The translations under genes and the position numbers were made by a program. From Thermoleophilia bacterium (GTDB taxonomy: Bacteria > Actinomycetota > Thermoleophilia > Solirubrobacterales > 70-9): a stretch of 42,593 bases of DNA. Each line of letters opens with the position of its first letter. Positions within the stretch are counted from its first letter, which is position 1. The stretch is taken from the NCBI GenBank assembly GCA_016649905.1, contig JAENWU010000009.1, positions 1 to 42,593 on the forward strand. The letters are read 5' to 3'. Shown here one piece after another: positions 27,731-39,252 of the stretch. The notes below the pieces were generated by a model. The model did no database searches. It had not been told where the DNA came from and worked only from the letters and a program-made list of their open reading frames with translations.

Positions 27731-28141
27731 TCAACCTGCGATCGCGAGAAACGCCTCCGCGCGGTCGCGATCTTTCTTCGCCCGCGCGAACTCGGCGCTG
27801 TCCTTCTCACTCTCGCCAAGCCGCCGCTCGGCGTCGGAGAGCTGTTCTTTCAGCACCCCGGCGTCGAGGTCCTCGGGCGCGATCGCCTCCTCGACCAGGA
27901 GCCGGGCGCGGTTGCCGAAGACCTGCAGCCAGCCGTGAGCCTGCGCGTAGCGCTTGGTCTCCGAGTCGGAGACCTTCAGCCGCAGTTCGGTCGGCCGCAG
28001 CGCCGCCAGCAGCGGCGTGTGGTTGGCGAGGATGCCGATCTCCCCGACCTCGGTCCGGGTCGAGACCTGGCGGGCTTCGCCATCGAAGACCTCACCCTCG
28101 GGGGTAAGGACCTCGACGTCAATCATGTGCTCCGCGGCCAT
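27731..28141 (-). CDS. atpC: F1Fo ATP synthase subunit epsilon
   Basis: IDVEVLTPEGEVFDGEARQVSTRTEVGEIGILANHTPLLAALRPTELRL; final gene of the atp operon. Confidence 0.95.
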   Translation of the reverse strand: MAAEHMIDVEVLTPEGEVFDGEARQVSTRTEVGEIGILANHTPLLAALRPTELRLKVSDSETKRYAQAHGWLQVFGNRARLLVEEAIAPEDLDAGVLKEQLSDAERRLGESEKDSAEFARAKKDRDRAEAFLAIAG

Positions 28142-28147
28142 CGGTCC

Positions 28148-29596
<1,449 letters not shown>

Positions 29597-29618
29597 TCAT
29601 TGCCAAAGGTTTCTATCG

Positions 29619-30539
29619 CTACCCGAGCGCCTCGGCGCCGGCAACGACCTCCAAGATCTGCTGGGTGATCTCCGACTGGCGGACCCGGTTCATTTCCAGG
29701 GTCAGGTCTTCCATGATCGTTTCCGCGTTCTCAGCGGCGTTGCGCATCGCGGTCATCCGCGCCCCCAACTCGGAGGCGGCGGACTCGAGCAGCGCCCGGT
29801 AGACGGAGATCGTCACGTACTCGGGAATCAGACGGGCGAGCAGCTCCTCGGGCTCGGGCTCGTAGCTCCACTCCGATTTGCTCTGGCGCTCTTCCGCCTC
29901 GTTGACCTCGCCGCTGTCCTGCTCCTCCTCGGCGCCCTCGCCGATCACCTCGGCCTGCTGCAGTGGCAGCAGGGTCTGGCGCCAGACGTGCTGGGTCAGC
30001 GGCGAGACGAAGCGGTTGTAGACGAGTTCGACCCGGTCGAGTTCCTCGTCGACGTAGCGAGCGGTCAGGGCCTCGCCGATTTCGCGGGCGTTGGCGAAGG
30101 CGGGCCGGTCGGTGAAGCCGACGTAGGAACCGCTGATCTCCTGTTTGCGGAAGTTCAGCGCCGAGACACCCCGTTTGCCGACGGCGGCGAAAGAGGGCTC
30201 GGCTCCCTCGGAGCGAACCGTGGCCGCCATCCGCATCCCTTCGCGGATGATGTTGGTGTTGAAGGCGCCGGCGAGACCGCGGTCACCGGTGACCAGGAGG
30301 ATCCCCACCCGCTCGACGTTCTCGCGCTCGGCCATCACCGGCACCCGCGGAATCGCGCCGGCGTGAGCGGACGCCTGGCGGGTCAGTTTGCGGATGCCCT
30401 CGGCGTACGGCCGCAGGTCGTCGATCCGCTGTTCGGCGCGGCGCAAGCGAGCGGCCGCGACCATCTCCATCGCCCGCGTGATCTTGTTGATGTTCTTGAT
30501 CGACGCAATGCGACTCTTGACTTCCTTCTGGGTGGCCAT
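29619..30539 (-). CDS. atpG: F1Fo ATP synthase subunit gamma
   Basis: KSRIASIKNINKITRAMEMVAAARLRRAEQRI N-terminus and MTAMRNAAENAETIMEDLTLEMNRVRQSEITQQILEVVAGAEAL C-terminus. Confidence 0.97.
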   Translation of the reverse strand: MATQKEVKSRIASIKNINKITRAMEMVAAARLRRAEQRIDDLRPYAEGIRKLTRQASAHAGAIPRVPVMAERENVERVGILLVTGDRGLAGAFNTNIIREGMRMAATVRSEGAEPSFAAVGKRGVSALNFRKQEISGSYVGFTDRPAFANAREIGEALTARYVDEELDRVELVYNRFVSPLTQHVWRQTLLPLQQAEVIGEGAEEEQDSGEVNEAEERQSKSEWSYEPEPEELLARLIPEYVTISVYRALLESAASELGARMTAMRNAAENAETIMEDLTLEMNRVRQSEITQQILEVVAGAEALG

Positions 30540-30559
30540 GGCTCAGTGCTGACGGCGAA

Positions 30560-32212
<1,653 letters not shown>

Positions 32213-32230
32213 CGGGTGCTCTATGCCTCC

Positions 32231-32764
32231 TTACGCCGCGGTGGCGACGGTCTTTCGAAGTTTCTCCAGGCGACTGCGGATGCTCGCGTCCAAAACCATG
32301 TTGCCGACCTGCAGGACGATGCCGCCGAGGATCTCGTCGTCGACGCGGCTCGACAACTCGACCGCCTCGCCGGTCTGGCGTTCGACCTCCTGGCCGATTT
32401 TGTTGATGACCGCTTCGTCGAGCTCGACGGCGCTGACGATGGTGACGTCGAGGCGGCGGTTCTCCTTTTTCCAGAGCTCGTCGAACTCGCGGCGGATGCG
32501 GAAGACTTCCGGCATCCGGTGCTTCTCGATCAGCAACTCGAGGAAGTTGATCAACTCGGGCTCGGCGCCGGAGATCGCGCGCCCCAGCCCCTCGCTCTTG
32601 TCGGCGGATGAGAGATAGGGGCTGAAGAGGAACACCTGCAGCTCGCGGTTGCCGTCGACGGCGTCGGCAAACTGACCCAGCTGCTCCTGCAGCGCGTCGA
32701 GCTTGCCTTTGTCCTTGCCGGCCTCGAAGAGGGCCTCGGCGTATACGCGAGATGCCTCGGGCAT
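32231..32764 (-). CDS. atpH: F1Fo ATP synthase subunit delta
   Basis: VYAEALFEAGKDKGKLDALQEQLGQF N-terminus, VDDEILGGIVLQVGNMVLDASIRSRLEKLRKTV C-terminus; operon position. Confidence 0.95.
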   Translation of the reverse strand: MPEASRVYAEALFEAGKDKGKLDALQEQLGQFADAVDGNRELQVFLFSPYLSSADKSEGLGRAISGAEPELINFLELLIEKHRMPEVFRIRREFDELWKKENRRLDVTIVSAVELDEAVINKIGQEVERQTGEAVELSSRVDDEILGGIVLQVGNMVLDASIRSRLEKLRKTVATAA

Positions 32765-32767
32765 CGG

Positions 32768-33349
32768 TTAGTTCTCCGACCCCGAGAGCGTTGAGAAGTC
32801 GACCTCGGCGAGGGCCTCCTCGACGAGCCGTTTCTGGTCCTCGGCGGTGAGGCTTTTGCGGGTGACCTTCTCGGTCGCCAGCACGGTCAGGTCGGCCACC
32901 TCGCCGCGGATCTGCTCCAGCGAGCGCCTGGTCTCGGCCTCGATGTCGCGCTTGGCCTGGGAGACCAGCTCCTCGCGTTTCTCGCGACCGGCGGCGGTCG
33001 CCTCGGCCTCGGCCGTTTCGGCCGCTTTGCGGGCGCGGGCCATGATGTCGTCAGCCTGCTCGCGAGCCTCGGCGAGGCGGGCGCGGTACTCGGCCAACAG
33101 CTCGTCGGATTCGCGGCGCTGGCGCTCGGCGGCGTCGATCGACTCGGCGATCGTTTTCGCCCGCCTGTCCAGCGCCTCCTGAATTTTCGGGAAGGCGAAC
33201 TTGCTCAGGACCCACATCGTGAAGAGGAACAGGACGAGGGTCCAGATCATCAGACCCAGACCCGGGGAAACGAGGAAGCTGCCACCTTCTTCCTCTCCCG
33301 CCGCCGCAGCCGCGAGTGGGATCGCCGCTATGTAGCCGAGCAGCTCCAT
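32768..33349 (-). CDS. atpF: F1Fo ATP synthase subunit b
   Basis: Single TM (LMIWTLVLFLFTMWVLSKFAFPKIQEALDRRAKTIAESIDAAE) and long coiled coil; operon position. Confidence 0.95.
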   Translation of the reverse strand: MELLGYIAAIPLAAAAAGEEEGGSFLVSPGLGLMIWTLVLFLFTMWVLSKFAFPKIQEALDRRAKTIAESIDAAERQRRESDELLAEYRARLAEAREQADDIMARARKAAETAEAEATAAGREKREELVSQAKRDIEAETRRSLEQIRGEVADLTVLATEKVTRKSLTAEDQKRLVEEALAEVDFSTLSGSEN

Positions 33350-33353
33350 CTGC

Positions 33354-33620
33354 CTAGAGGAAGTAGGCGATCAGGCCGAAGATGAACGTGTAGAAGGCCA
33401 CGGCCTCGGTCAGCGCGAAGCCGAGCCAGCGAATGCTCTGCAGCTCGTCTTTCATCTCCGGCTGACGGGCGACCGACTCGATCTCCTTACCGAAGATGAA
33501 GCCGATGCCGATACCGGCGCCGATCGAGCCGAGGCCCGCTCCGACGCCGAGAGCGATCGCTTTGCCGGCGCTTTCCACGCCTTCGTCAGTGACTGCGGCG
33601 ACGACAGGGGACAGGTCCAT
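33354..33620 (-). CDS. atpE: F1Fo ATP synthase subunit c
   Basis: GVGAGLGSIGAGIGIGFIFGKEIESVARQPE and GFALTEAVAFYTFIFGLIAYFL hairpin with ion-binding Glu. Confidence 0.97.
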   Translation of the reverse strand: MDLSPVVAAVTDEGVESAGKAIALGVGAGLGSIGAGIGIGFIFGKEIESVARQPEMKDELQSIRWLGFALTEAVAFYTFIFGLIAYFL

Positions 33621-33638
33621 GAAAAAAGTGCTCCTTTT

Positions 33639-34604
33639 CTAGTGACTGGCGGAGGTGGCTCCGCCGAGGTAGATGGCGGTGAGGGTCGAGAAGATGAACG
33701 CCTGCAGGGTGGCGATAAGGCCGACCTCCAGGATGAAGAAGAAGAAGGCCAGGGGGAAGGTGAGCGCGCCCAGCGCGGCGATCCCCAGCAGCACCGCCAG
33801 CCCGCCGCCCATGAAGAGCAGCAGCAGGTGGCCGGCGAGGATGTTGGCGAAAAGTCGCACCGAGAGCGAGATCAGCCGGGCGAAGTGCGAGATCGCCTCG
33901 ATCACGAAGATGAACGCCTTGGCGGCCGGGTTCATGTCCTCGAGACCGGGCGGCAACCAGCTGGCCAGGTACTTGAACAGGCCCTTGGCCCGCACGCCTT
34001 CGACGTGGTAGCTGATCCAGACGACCAGGGTCAGGACCAGCGGGATCGAGAGGTTGGCGGTGGCGGCGTAGAGCGCGAAGGAGGGAATTTCGGCGCCGAA
34101 GACGTTGACGGTGTGCTCGGTGTTGGTCGGCAGCGGCAGGAACCCGATCATGTTCGAGAACCAGATCCAGAAGAAGAGCGCGGCCAGGAACGGGAACCAG
34201 CGGGCGGCCATTTTGGTATCGAGGGCCCCGCCGGCGATCGTGTTCTTGGTCAGGTCGTAGGCGACCTCGATCGCGGTCTGCACCCGGTTGGGCTTCTGCT
34301 GCATCCGTTTCGAGATCCACAACATCGTCGCGATCGTCAGCGCGCTGGCGAGGATCAGGTAGAGGACCGCCTTGTTGATGCTGAAGTCGATGCCGCCGAG
34401 TTCGAGCGTGATCCACGGTTCGAGCTTGAACTCGTTCTGGGGCTGGAACTCTTCGTTTTTGCCGTCGCTGCCGAAGATCAGCAGCAGCAGGATCGCGATC
34501 CCCAGGTAGGCCCCGAGGCCGATCAGGACTTTGGCCTTGGTGCTCAGCCCGCTGGACTTCGCGGCGCCGTCGGGCGCCTCGGTAACTGCCTGCTCGGCGC
34601 TCAC
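33639..34604 (-). CDS. atpB: F1Fo ATP synthase subunit a
   Basis: IWFSNMIGFLPLPTNTEHTVN, SLSVRLFANILAGHLLLLFMGG, LEVGLIATLQAFIFSTLTAIYLGGA; GTG start 34604 overlaps the atpI stop. Confidence 0.96.
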   Translation of the reverse strand: MSAEQAVTEAPDGAAKSSGLSTKAKVLIGLGAYLGIAILLLLIFGSDGKNEEFQPQNEFKLEPWITLELGGIDFSINKAVLYLILASALTIATMLWISKRMQQKPNRVQTAIEVAYDLTKNTIAGGALDTKMAARWFPFLAALFFWIWFSNMIGFLPLPTNTEHTVNVFGAEIPSFALYAATANLSIPLVLTLVVWISYHVEGVRAKGLFKYLASWLPPGLEDMNPAAKAFIFVIEAISHFARLISLSVRLFANILAGHLLLLFMGGGLAVLLGIAALGALTFPLAFFFFILEVGLIATLQAFIFSTLTAIYLGGATSASH

Positions 34605-34978
34605 GCGACTCCCTGCCCCTCGGGCTCGCCGAACAGGTGCGCCAGGCCCTGGGCGGCGAAGGAAACGGTGAAGAGGACGAGGACGAGAATCGCGGCGGAG
34701 AGGCCCGCTTCGCGCTCGGCGATGCCGACGAGCAGGACCGCGGTCGCCATCAGCCAGACTCGGCCGAGCGTGGTCGCGGCGACGATCCCCATCGCCTTCT
34801 GGCGGTTGCCGGCGGCGAGCTCGGTGGCGGCCCGCTTCGTGGCATAGACCTGAACGAAGCGCTGGATAAGCCAAACGGCAGCCCCCACCGCGTAGCCGAG
34901 CATGGGGAATCCTCCGACCACGAAAACAGCGAGAGCGGCGGCCAGCAGCAGAAGATCGACGTACTTAAGAGGAGACAT
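34601..34978 (-). CDS. atpI: ATP synthase protein I-like membrane protein
   Basis: Four predicted TMs; located at the head of the atp operon, 4-nt overlap with atpB. Confidence 0.7.
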   Translation of the reverse strand: MSPLKYVDLLLLAAALAVFVVGGFPMLGYAVGAAVWLIQRFVQVYATKRAATELAAGNRQKAMGIVAATTLGRVWLMATAVLLVGIAEREAGLSAAILVLVLFTVSFAAQGLAHLFGEPEGQGVA

Positions 34979-35057
34979 AGATACGTCCGGCTCGGGGTTG
35001 AGCGGACGCAGCGGCGACTATATCCGAAGGGTCCCGAGAATGGCTTTCTGCTGCGGG

Positions 35058-36344
35058 TTAGTGCCCCTTGCCACTACCTCCATCGGGCTGGTCGAGGGCG
35101 CCGAACTCGCCGGTTTCCGGATCCACGGTGGGGAAGCTGCCGGTCTCCAGCTCGCGCTCGACCGCGCGATCGACCTCCTGGGGCTGCGGCTCAGGGGCGC
35201 CGACCTCGCGCCGCAGGCTGACCAGTTGCCGCAGCCGCACCTGGCGGAGCTTGAAGATCTCCAGCACCGTGACCAGATAGAAGCTGGCGGCGATTGCCAG
35301 CAGCCCGCAGATGCCGATCACGACCGTCCAGCCAACGTTGAAGTGGCCGTGGTCGTCGCTGTAGGGGACGAAGCGCAGCGCCAGCGCGAGGGCCGCCATC
35401 ACCATCGTCCAGCCGTAGAGGTAGACCAGCGTGCGGCGCTGGGAGAAGCCGATGTCGGCCATCCGGTGGTGGAAGTGCCAGCGGTCGGCGCGGTAGATCG
35501 GGCGGCGGTATTTGAGTCGCTTGGCGACGACGAAGCCGGTATCGAGGATCGGCACAGCGAGCACGATCAAGGGCAGGAAGAGGGCGACGACGGCGTTCGT
35601 CTTCAGCGCCCCTTGGACGGCGATCGTCCCCAACAGGTAGCCGAGCAGGTTGGAGCCGGTGTCGCCGAGGAAGGTGCTGGCGGGAGGAAAGCCGTAGCGC
35701 AGGTAGCCGAGCGAGGCGCCGGCCACGAGTGCCGCCAGCACGCCGGCGGCGGTGCGGTCGAGCGAGAGCGCGATCACGGCCAGGGTCAGGGCGGAGATCA
35801 CGCAGACGCCCGCGGCCAGCCCGTCGACCCCGTCGATCAGGTTGATCACGTTGATCATCGCGACGATCCCGACCACGGTCAGGACCTGGCCGAGGTCGAC
35901 CACTCCCCCCCACGGCAGCGTCACCAGATCGACCGTGCCCGGTGCGAGCCGGCCGAAGAAGGGAAAGGTGAAGTCGTCGACGGTGACCCCGGCCGAGACC
36001 GGGATGATCACCGCCGCCGCCTGGCCCAGGAGCTTGGTCGCCGGGCCCAGTTCGTAGAGGTCGTCGGCGACCCCGACCAGGGAGATGGTGACGGCGCCGA
36101 TCAGGATCGCGTGGCTCTCGGAATCGTCGGGGAGCCAGATCAGGCCGGCGGCGAGGACGCCGACCAGGACCGCGAGGCCGCCCAGCTTCGGCGTCGGCAC
36201 GTCGTGCAGGGAGCGCTCGTTGGGGTAATCGATCGCGCCGACCCACACCGCCAGCCGCTTGGTCAGGGGCACCAGGAGCATCGTCAGGGCGCCCGCGAGA
36301 AGGAAGGCGAAAAGCGCGTCCAGCGAGTCGGGGGTCTGCGTCAT
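35058..36344 (-). CDS. Undecaprenyl-phosphate sugar-1-phosphate transferase (MraY/WecA/TagO family)
   Basis: DVPTPKLGGLAVLVGVLAAGL, GVADDLYELGPATKLLGQ, MINVINLIDGVDGLAAGV, FLGDTGSNLLGYLLGTIAV, DRWHFHHRMADIGFSQRRTL. Confidence 0.95.
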   Translation of the reverse strand: MTQTPDSLDALFAFLLAGALTMLLVPLTKRLAVWVGAIDYPNERSLHDVPTPKLGGLAVLVGVLAAGLIWLPDDSESHAILIGAVTISLVGVADDLYELGPATKLLGQAAAVIIPVSAGVTVDDFTFPFFGRLAPGTVDLVTLPWGGVVDLGQVLTVVGIVAMINVINLIDGVDGLAAGVCVISALTLAVIALSLDRTAAGVLAALVAGASLGYLRYGFPPASTFLGDTGSNLLGYLLGTIAVQGALKTNAVVALFLPLIVLAVPILDTGFVVAKRLKYRRPIYRADRWHFHHRMADIGFSQRRTLVYLYGWTMVMAALALALRFVPYSDDHGHFNVGWTVVIGICGLLAIAASFYLVTVLEIFKLRQVRLRQLVSLRREVGAPEPQPQEVDRAVERELETGSFPTVDPETGEFGALDQPDGGSGKGH

Positions 36345-36371
36345 ATGCGCTCCTGCCAGGCGCGGATGAGT

Positions 36372-38237
36372 CTAGTTCGCGTAGCGGTCAAACCAGAGGC
36401 TGAAGGCGATCAGGCCCCAGAGCTGCCGGCTCAGGTCCTCGCGCCCCGAGCAGTGGTCGTCGAGCAGGCCCTGGACCGTCGCCGGGTCGAGGCAGCCCTG
36501 GCGCTCCAGGTTGGCGGCGGAGAGGACTTCGCGGGCGAACGGCTCGAGCGGTCCGCGCAGCCAGGCGGCAACCGGGATCGAGAACCCCTGCTTGCGCCCC
36601 GCCACCACCTCTTTCGGGAGCAGCGGTGCCAGCGCCTTGCGCAACAGCCGCTTCTTGGCGAAGCCGCGCACCCGCATCGCCCGCGGCAACGAGAAGGCGA
36701 ACTCGGCGACGTGCTGGTCGAGGAAGGGGACGCGCAGCTCCAGTGAGTTGGCCATGCTGAGCCGGTCGGTCTTGACCAGCAGGTCGTCGGCCATGTAGAT
36801 GCCGAGGTCGACGTCCTGCATCCGGGCGAGCTGCTCGGCGCCGGCGGTTTCGGCGTAGCGCTCGCGGTAGAGGTCGACCGGGTCCCAGCCGGGGTTGCGC
36901 TCCCCCAGCAGGGCGGCGCGGACCGGCGGCGCGAAAATCTCCTTCCAGGCGTGGTGGCGCTCCAGCGGTGGCAGCTTGGCGCCGCGAGCGAAGCGCTTGG
37001 CTTTGTAGTCAAAGCCGACCCGGCGGTCGGAGCTCGGCAGCGCCTCGGCCAGCGGCGCCGCCAGCGCCGCCAGGCGGCCGACCCGCGGTGCCAGCAGGTC
37101 GGCGACGTAGGTGTAGTAGCCGCCGAAGAGCTCGTCGCCGCCCTCGCCGGAGAGCGCGACCTTTACCTCGCCCGCCGCAAGCTCGGAGACGAGGTAGGTG
37201 GGCAGCGCCGAGGAGTCGCCGAACGGCTCGTCGAAGGATTCGACCAGCCGCGGCAGCAATTCGACCGCGTCGGGGCGCACGACCAACTCGTGGTGGTCGG
37301 TGCCGTAGCGCTCGGCGACCAGGCGGGCGCGGTCGAGCTCGTCGAAGCCGCTCTCCTCGAAGCCGATCGAGAAGGTCTTCAGCGGCTCGCGCGACTGCGA
37401 GGCGGCGAGCGCGGTGATGCCACCAGAGTCGACGCCGCCGGAGAGCAGCACCCCGACCGGGACGTCGGCGACGAGGTGGGCGCGGATCGAGTCCTCGAGC
37501 ACCTCGCGCAGCTCAGCTGCCAGCGAGTCGGCGGAGCCGCTGCGCACCCGGTCGGCGGCGACCGGGCTCGGGCGCGCGTAGCGAACCTGTTTGATCACGC
37601 CGTCCTGCCAGCTCAGCAGGTGGCCCTGGGGCAGCTTGCGGGCCTCGGCGAAGATCGTCAGCGGCGCCGGAATCGAGTTGAAGGCGAGGTAGGCGGCGAG
37701 CGCCTCCGGGTCGATCGTGCGCGAGAAGCCGGGCTGCTCGAGCATCGCCTTCAGCTCCGAGGCGAAAGAAAGCTCACCGTCGACGGCGCGGTAGTAGAGC
37801 GGCTTGATCCCGAAGCGGTCGCGCGCCAGCAGCAGCCGGCGCTGGGGCTCGTCCCAGAGGGCGATCGCGAACATCCCGCGCAGGCGCTCGACGAAGGCGT
37901 CGCCGTGCTCCTCGTATAGGTGGACGAGGACCTCGGTGTCGCAGTCGCTGGCGAAGCGGTGGCCGGCGCCCTCGAGCTCGCGCTTGAGCTCGCGGTAGTT
38001 GTAGATCTCGCCGTTCTGGACGACGACGACACTGCCGTCCTCGTTGGCGATCGGCTGGTGGCCGTGGTCGAGGTCGATGATCGAGAGTCGGCGGGCCGCC
38101 AGCGCCACCTGGCCGCGGTGGAAGACGCCCGAGTCGTCGGGGCCGCGATGGGCAAGCGTGGCGCTCATCCGCTCAACCACCTCTGGGTCGGGCGGTCCGC
38201 TGCGCTCGCCCCGCACAATTCCGCATATCCCGCACAT
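36372..38237 (-). CDS. asnB: Asparagine synthase (glutamine-hydrolyzing)
   Basis: MCGICGIVRGE N-terminal Cys, QNGEIYNYRELKRELE, VPVGVLLSGGVDSGGITALAA, ALSGEGGDELFGGYYTY. Confidence 0.97.
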   Translation of the reverse strand: MCGICGIVRGERSGPPDPEVVERMSATLAHRGPDDSGVFHRGQVALAARRLSIIDLDHGHQPIANEDGSVVVVQNGEIYNYRELKRELEGAGHRFASDCDTEVLVHLYEEHGDAFVERLRGMFAIALWDEPQRRLLLARDRFGIKPLYYRAVDGELSFASELKAMLEQPGFSRTIDPEALAAYLAFNSIPAPLTIFAEARKLPQGHLLSWQDGVIKQVRYARPSPVAADRVRSGSADSLAAELREVLEDSIRAHLVADVPVGVLLSGGVDSGGITALAASQSREPLKTFSIGFEESGFDELDRARLVAERYGTDHHELVVRPDAVELLPRLVESFDEPFGDSSALPTYLVSELAAGEVKVALSGEGGDELFGGYYTYVADLLAPRVGRLAALAAPLAEALPSSDRRVGFDYKAKRFARGAKLPPLERHHAWKEIFAPPVRAALLGERNPGWDPVDLYRERYAETAGAEQLARMQDVDLGIYMADDLLVKTDRLSMANSLELRVPFLDQHVAEFAFSLPRAMRVRGFAKKRLLRKALAPLLPKEVVAGRKQGFSIPVAAWLRGPLEPFAREVLSAANLERQGCLDPATVQGLLDDHCSGREDLSRQLWGLIAFSLWFDRYAN

Positions 38238-38258
38238 GCGCGGGAGTCTCGCAGTATC

Positions 38259-38503
38259 GACGGCCTGCTTCGGGGGGTTGGGGTGAGGGGTTGGGGTGCC
38301 CGTCTACCTTCGCTGGATTTTTCGCCCCGAAGCACGCCCGTCTCGAGAACGTACAAGCGAAAAATTAACGCCGCTCGTACGACGGGCACCCCAACCCCTC
38401 CCCTCAAGCCGCCCGAAGATCCGTTCGCTCACAAGGTCCGCCCATCCCCTCCCAAGGTGAGGTCGTAATTAGCTCCGCATAGCGGAGTCAACTACGACCT
38501 CAC
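38259..38503. repeat. Composite hairpin element, copy B (inverted relative to copy A)
   Basis: 20-bp perfect arms GAGGGGTTGGGGTGCCCGTC (38285-38304) / GACGGGCACCCCAACCCCTC (38381-38400), inner ATTTTTCGC/GCGAAAAAT, plus hairpin GTGAGGTCGTAATTAGCTCCGCATAGCGGAGTCAACTACGACCTCAC (38457-38503). Confidence 0.85.
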
Positions 38504-38575
38504 GAGAAGATGCCGTCCCTCGGTCGTCAGCTTCGAGACGATCCCGGGTCGAGGTTGGGCGAGAGATGGGCGTGC

Positions 38576-39181
38576 TCAGGTGTCGGCGTTACCCGGCGCC
38601 GCGGGCCCGCGGCCGAGAACCTTGGCGACAGTCGCCGCCAGCACGTTGAAGTAGAGGCCGACCGAACGGTCGGCGATGTACTCCATGTCGTGGGCGAGCT
38701 TGTTGGCCCACGACTCCTCCCTGGTCACCCGCGTCTGCGCGAAGCCGGTGACGCCGGGGCGAACGACCAGCCGCTGCCAGTACTGCGGGATCTCGCGGCA
38801 GAGCTCGGCGAAGAAGGCCGGCCGGATCGGCCGCGGGCCGACGATCGCCATGTCGCCACGGAGGACGTTCCACAGCTGCGGCACCTCGTCGAGGTGGGTC
38901 GAGCGCAGGACGCCGCCGATCCGCGTCCGCTCTTCCTCGGTGCGGCGCGAGAGCTCCTCGCCGTAGAAGGGCCCAAGGCGGTCCTCGGCGTCGGGCTTGA
39001 GGGTGCGGAACTTGTACATCCAGAAAAGGTGCCCGGCGCGGCCGACGCGGGCGCCGCGGTAGAGAACCGGCCGCCCCGACGTGATCAGGATCGCCAGCGC
39101 GGTTAGGGCCAGCAGCGGCGAGAGGACCAGCAGCGCCGAGGCCGAGATCAGGACGTCAAGCCCGCGCAGGACGACGTCCAC
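38576..39181 (-). CDS. Bacterial sugar transferase (undecaprenyl-phosphate hexose-1-phosphate transferase, catalytic domain only)
   Basis: PVLYRGARVGRAGHLFWMYKFRTL, STHLDEVPQLWNVLRGDMAIVGPRPIRP, VRPGVTGFAQTRV. Confidence 0.93.
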   Translation of the reverse strand: MDVVLRGLDVLISASALLVLSPLLALTALAILITSGRPVLYRGARVGRAGHLFWMYKFRTLKPDAEDRLGPFYGEELSRRTEEERTRIGGVLRSTHLDEVPQLWNVLRGDMAIVGPRPIRPAFFAELCREIPQYWQRLVVRPGVTGFAQTRVTREESWANKLAHDMEYIADRSVGLYFNVLAATVAKVLGRGPAAPGNADT

Positions 39182-39252
39182 CGGCCGCGATTCACCCTCC
39201 GCGGCGTGCGCGATCAGCTCCTCCAGGCCCTGTTCGCTGAGGCCGGAGTCGT

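Noticed and set aside
33354-33620. Possible sodium-dependent ATP synthase c-subunit
   Set aside because: The second helix reads FALTEAVAFY without the Glu-Ser/Thr sodium-site signature, so proton coupling is the default reading.
34979-35057. GATATAGTC upstream of atpI as an atp operon promoter
   Set aside because: A -10-like hexamer is present but no convincing -35 at proper spacing; too weak to list.
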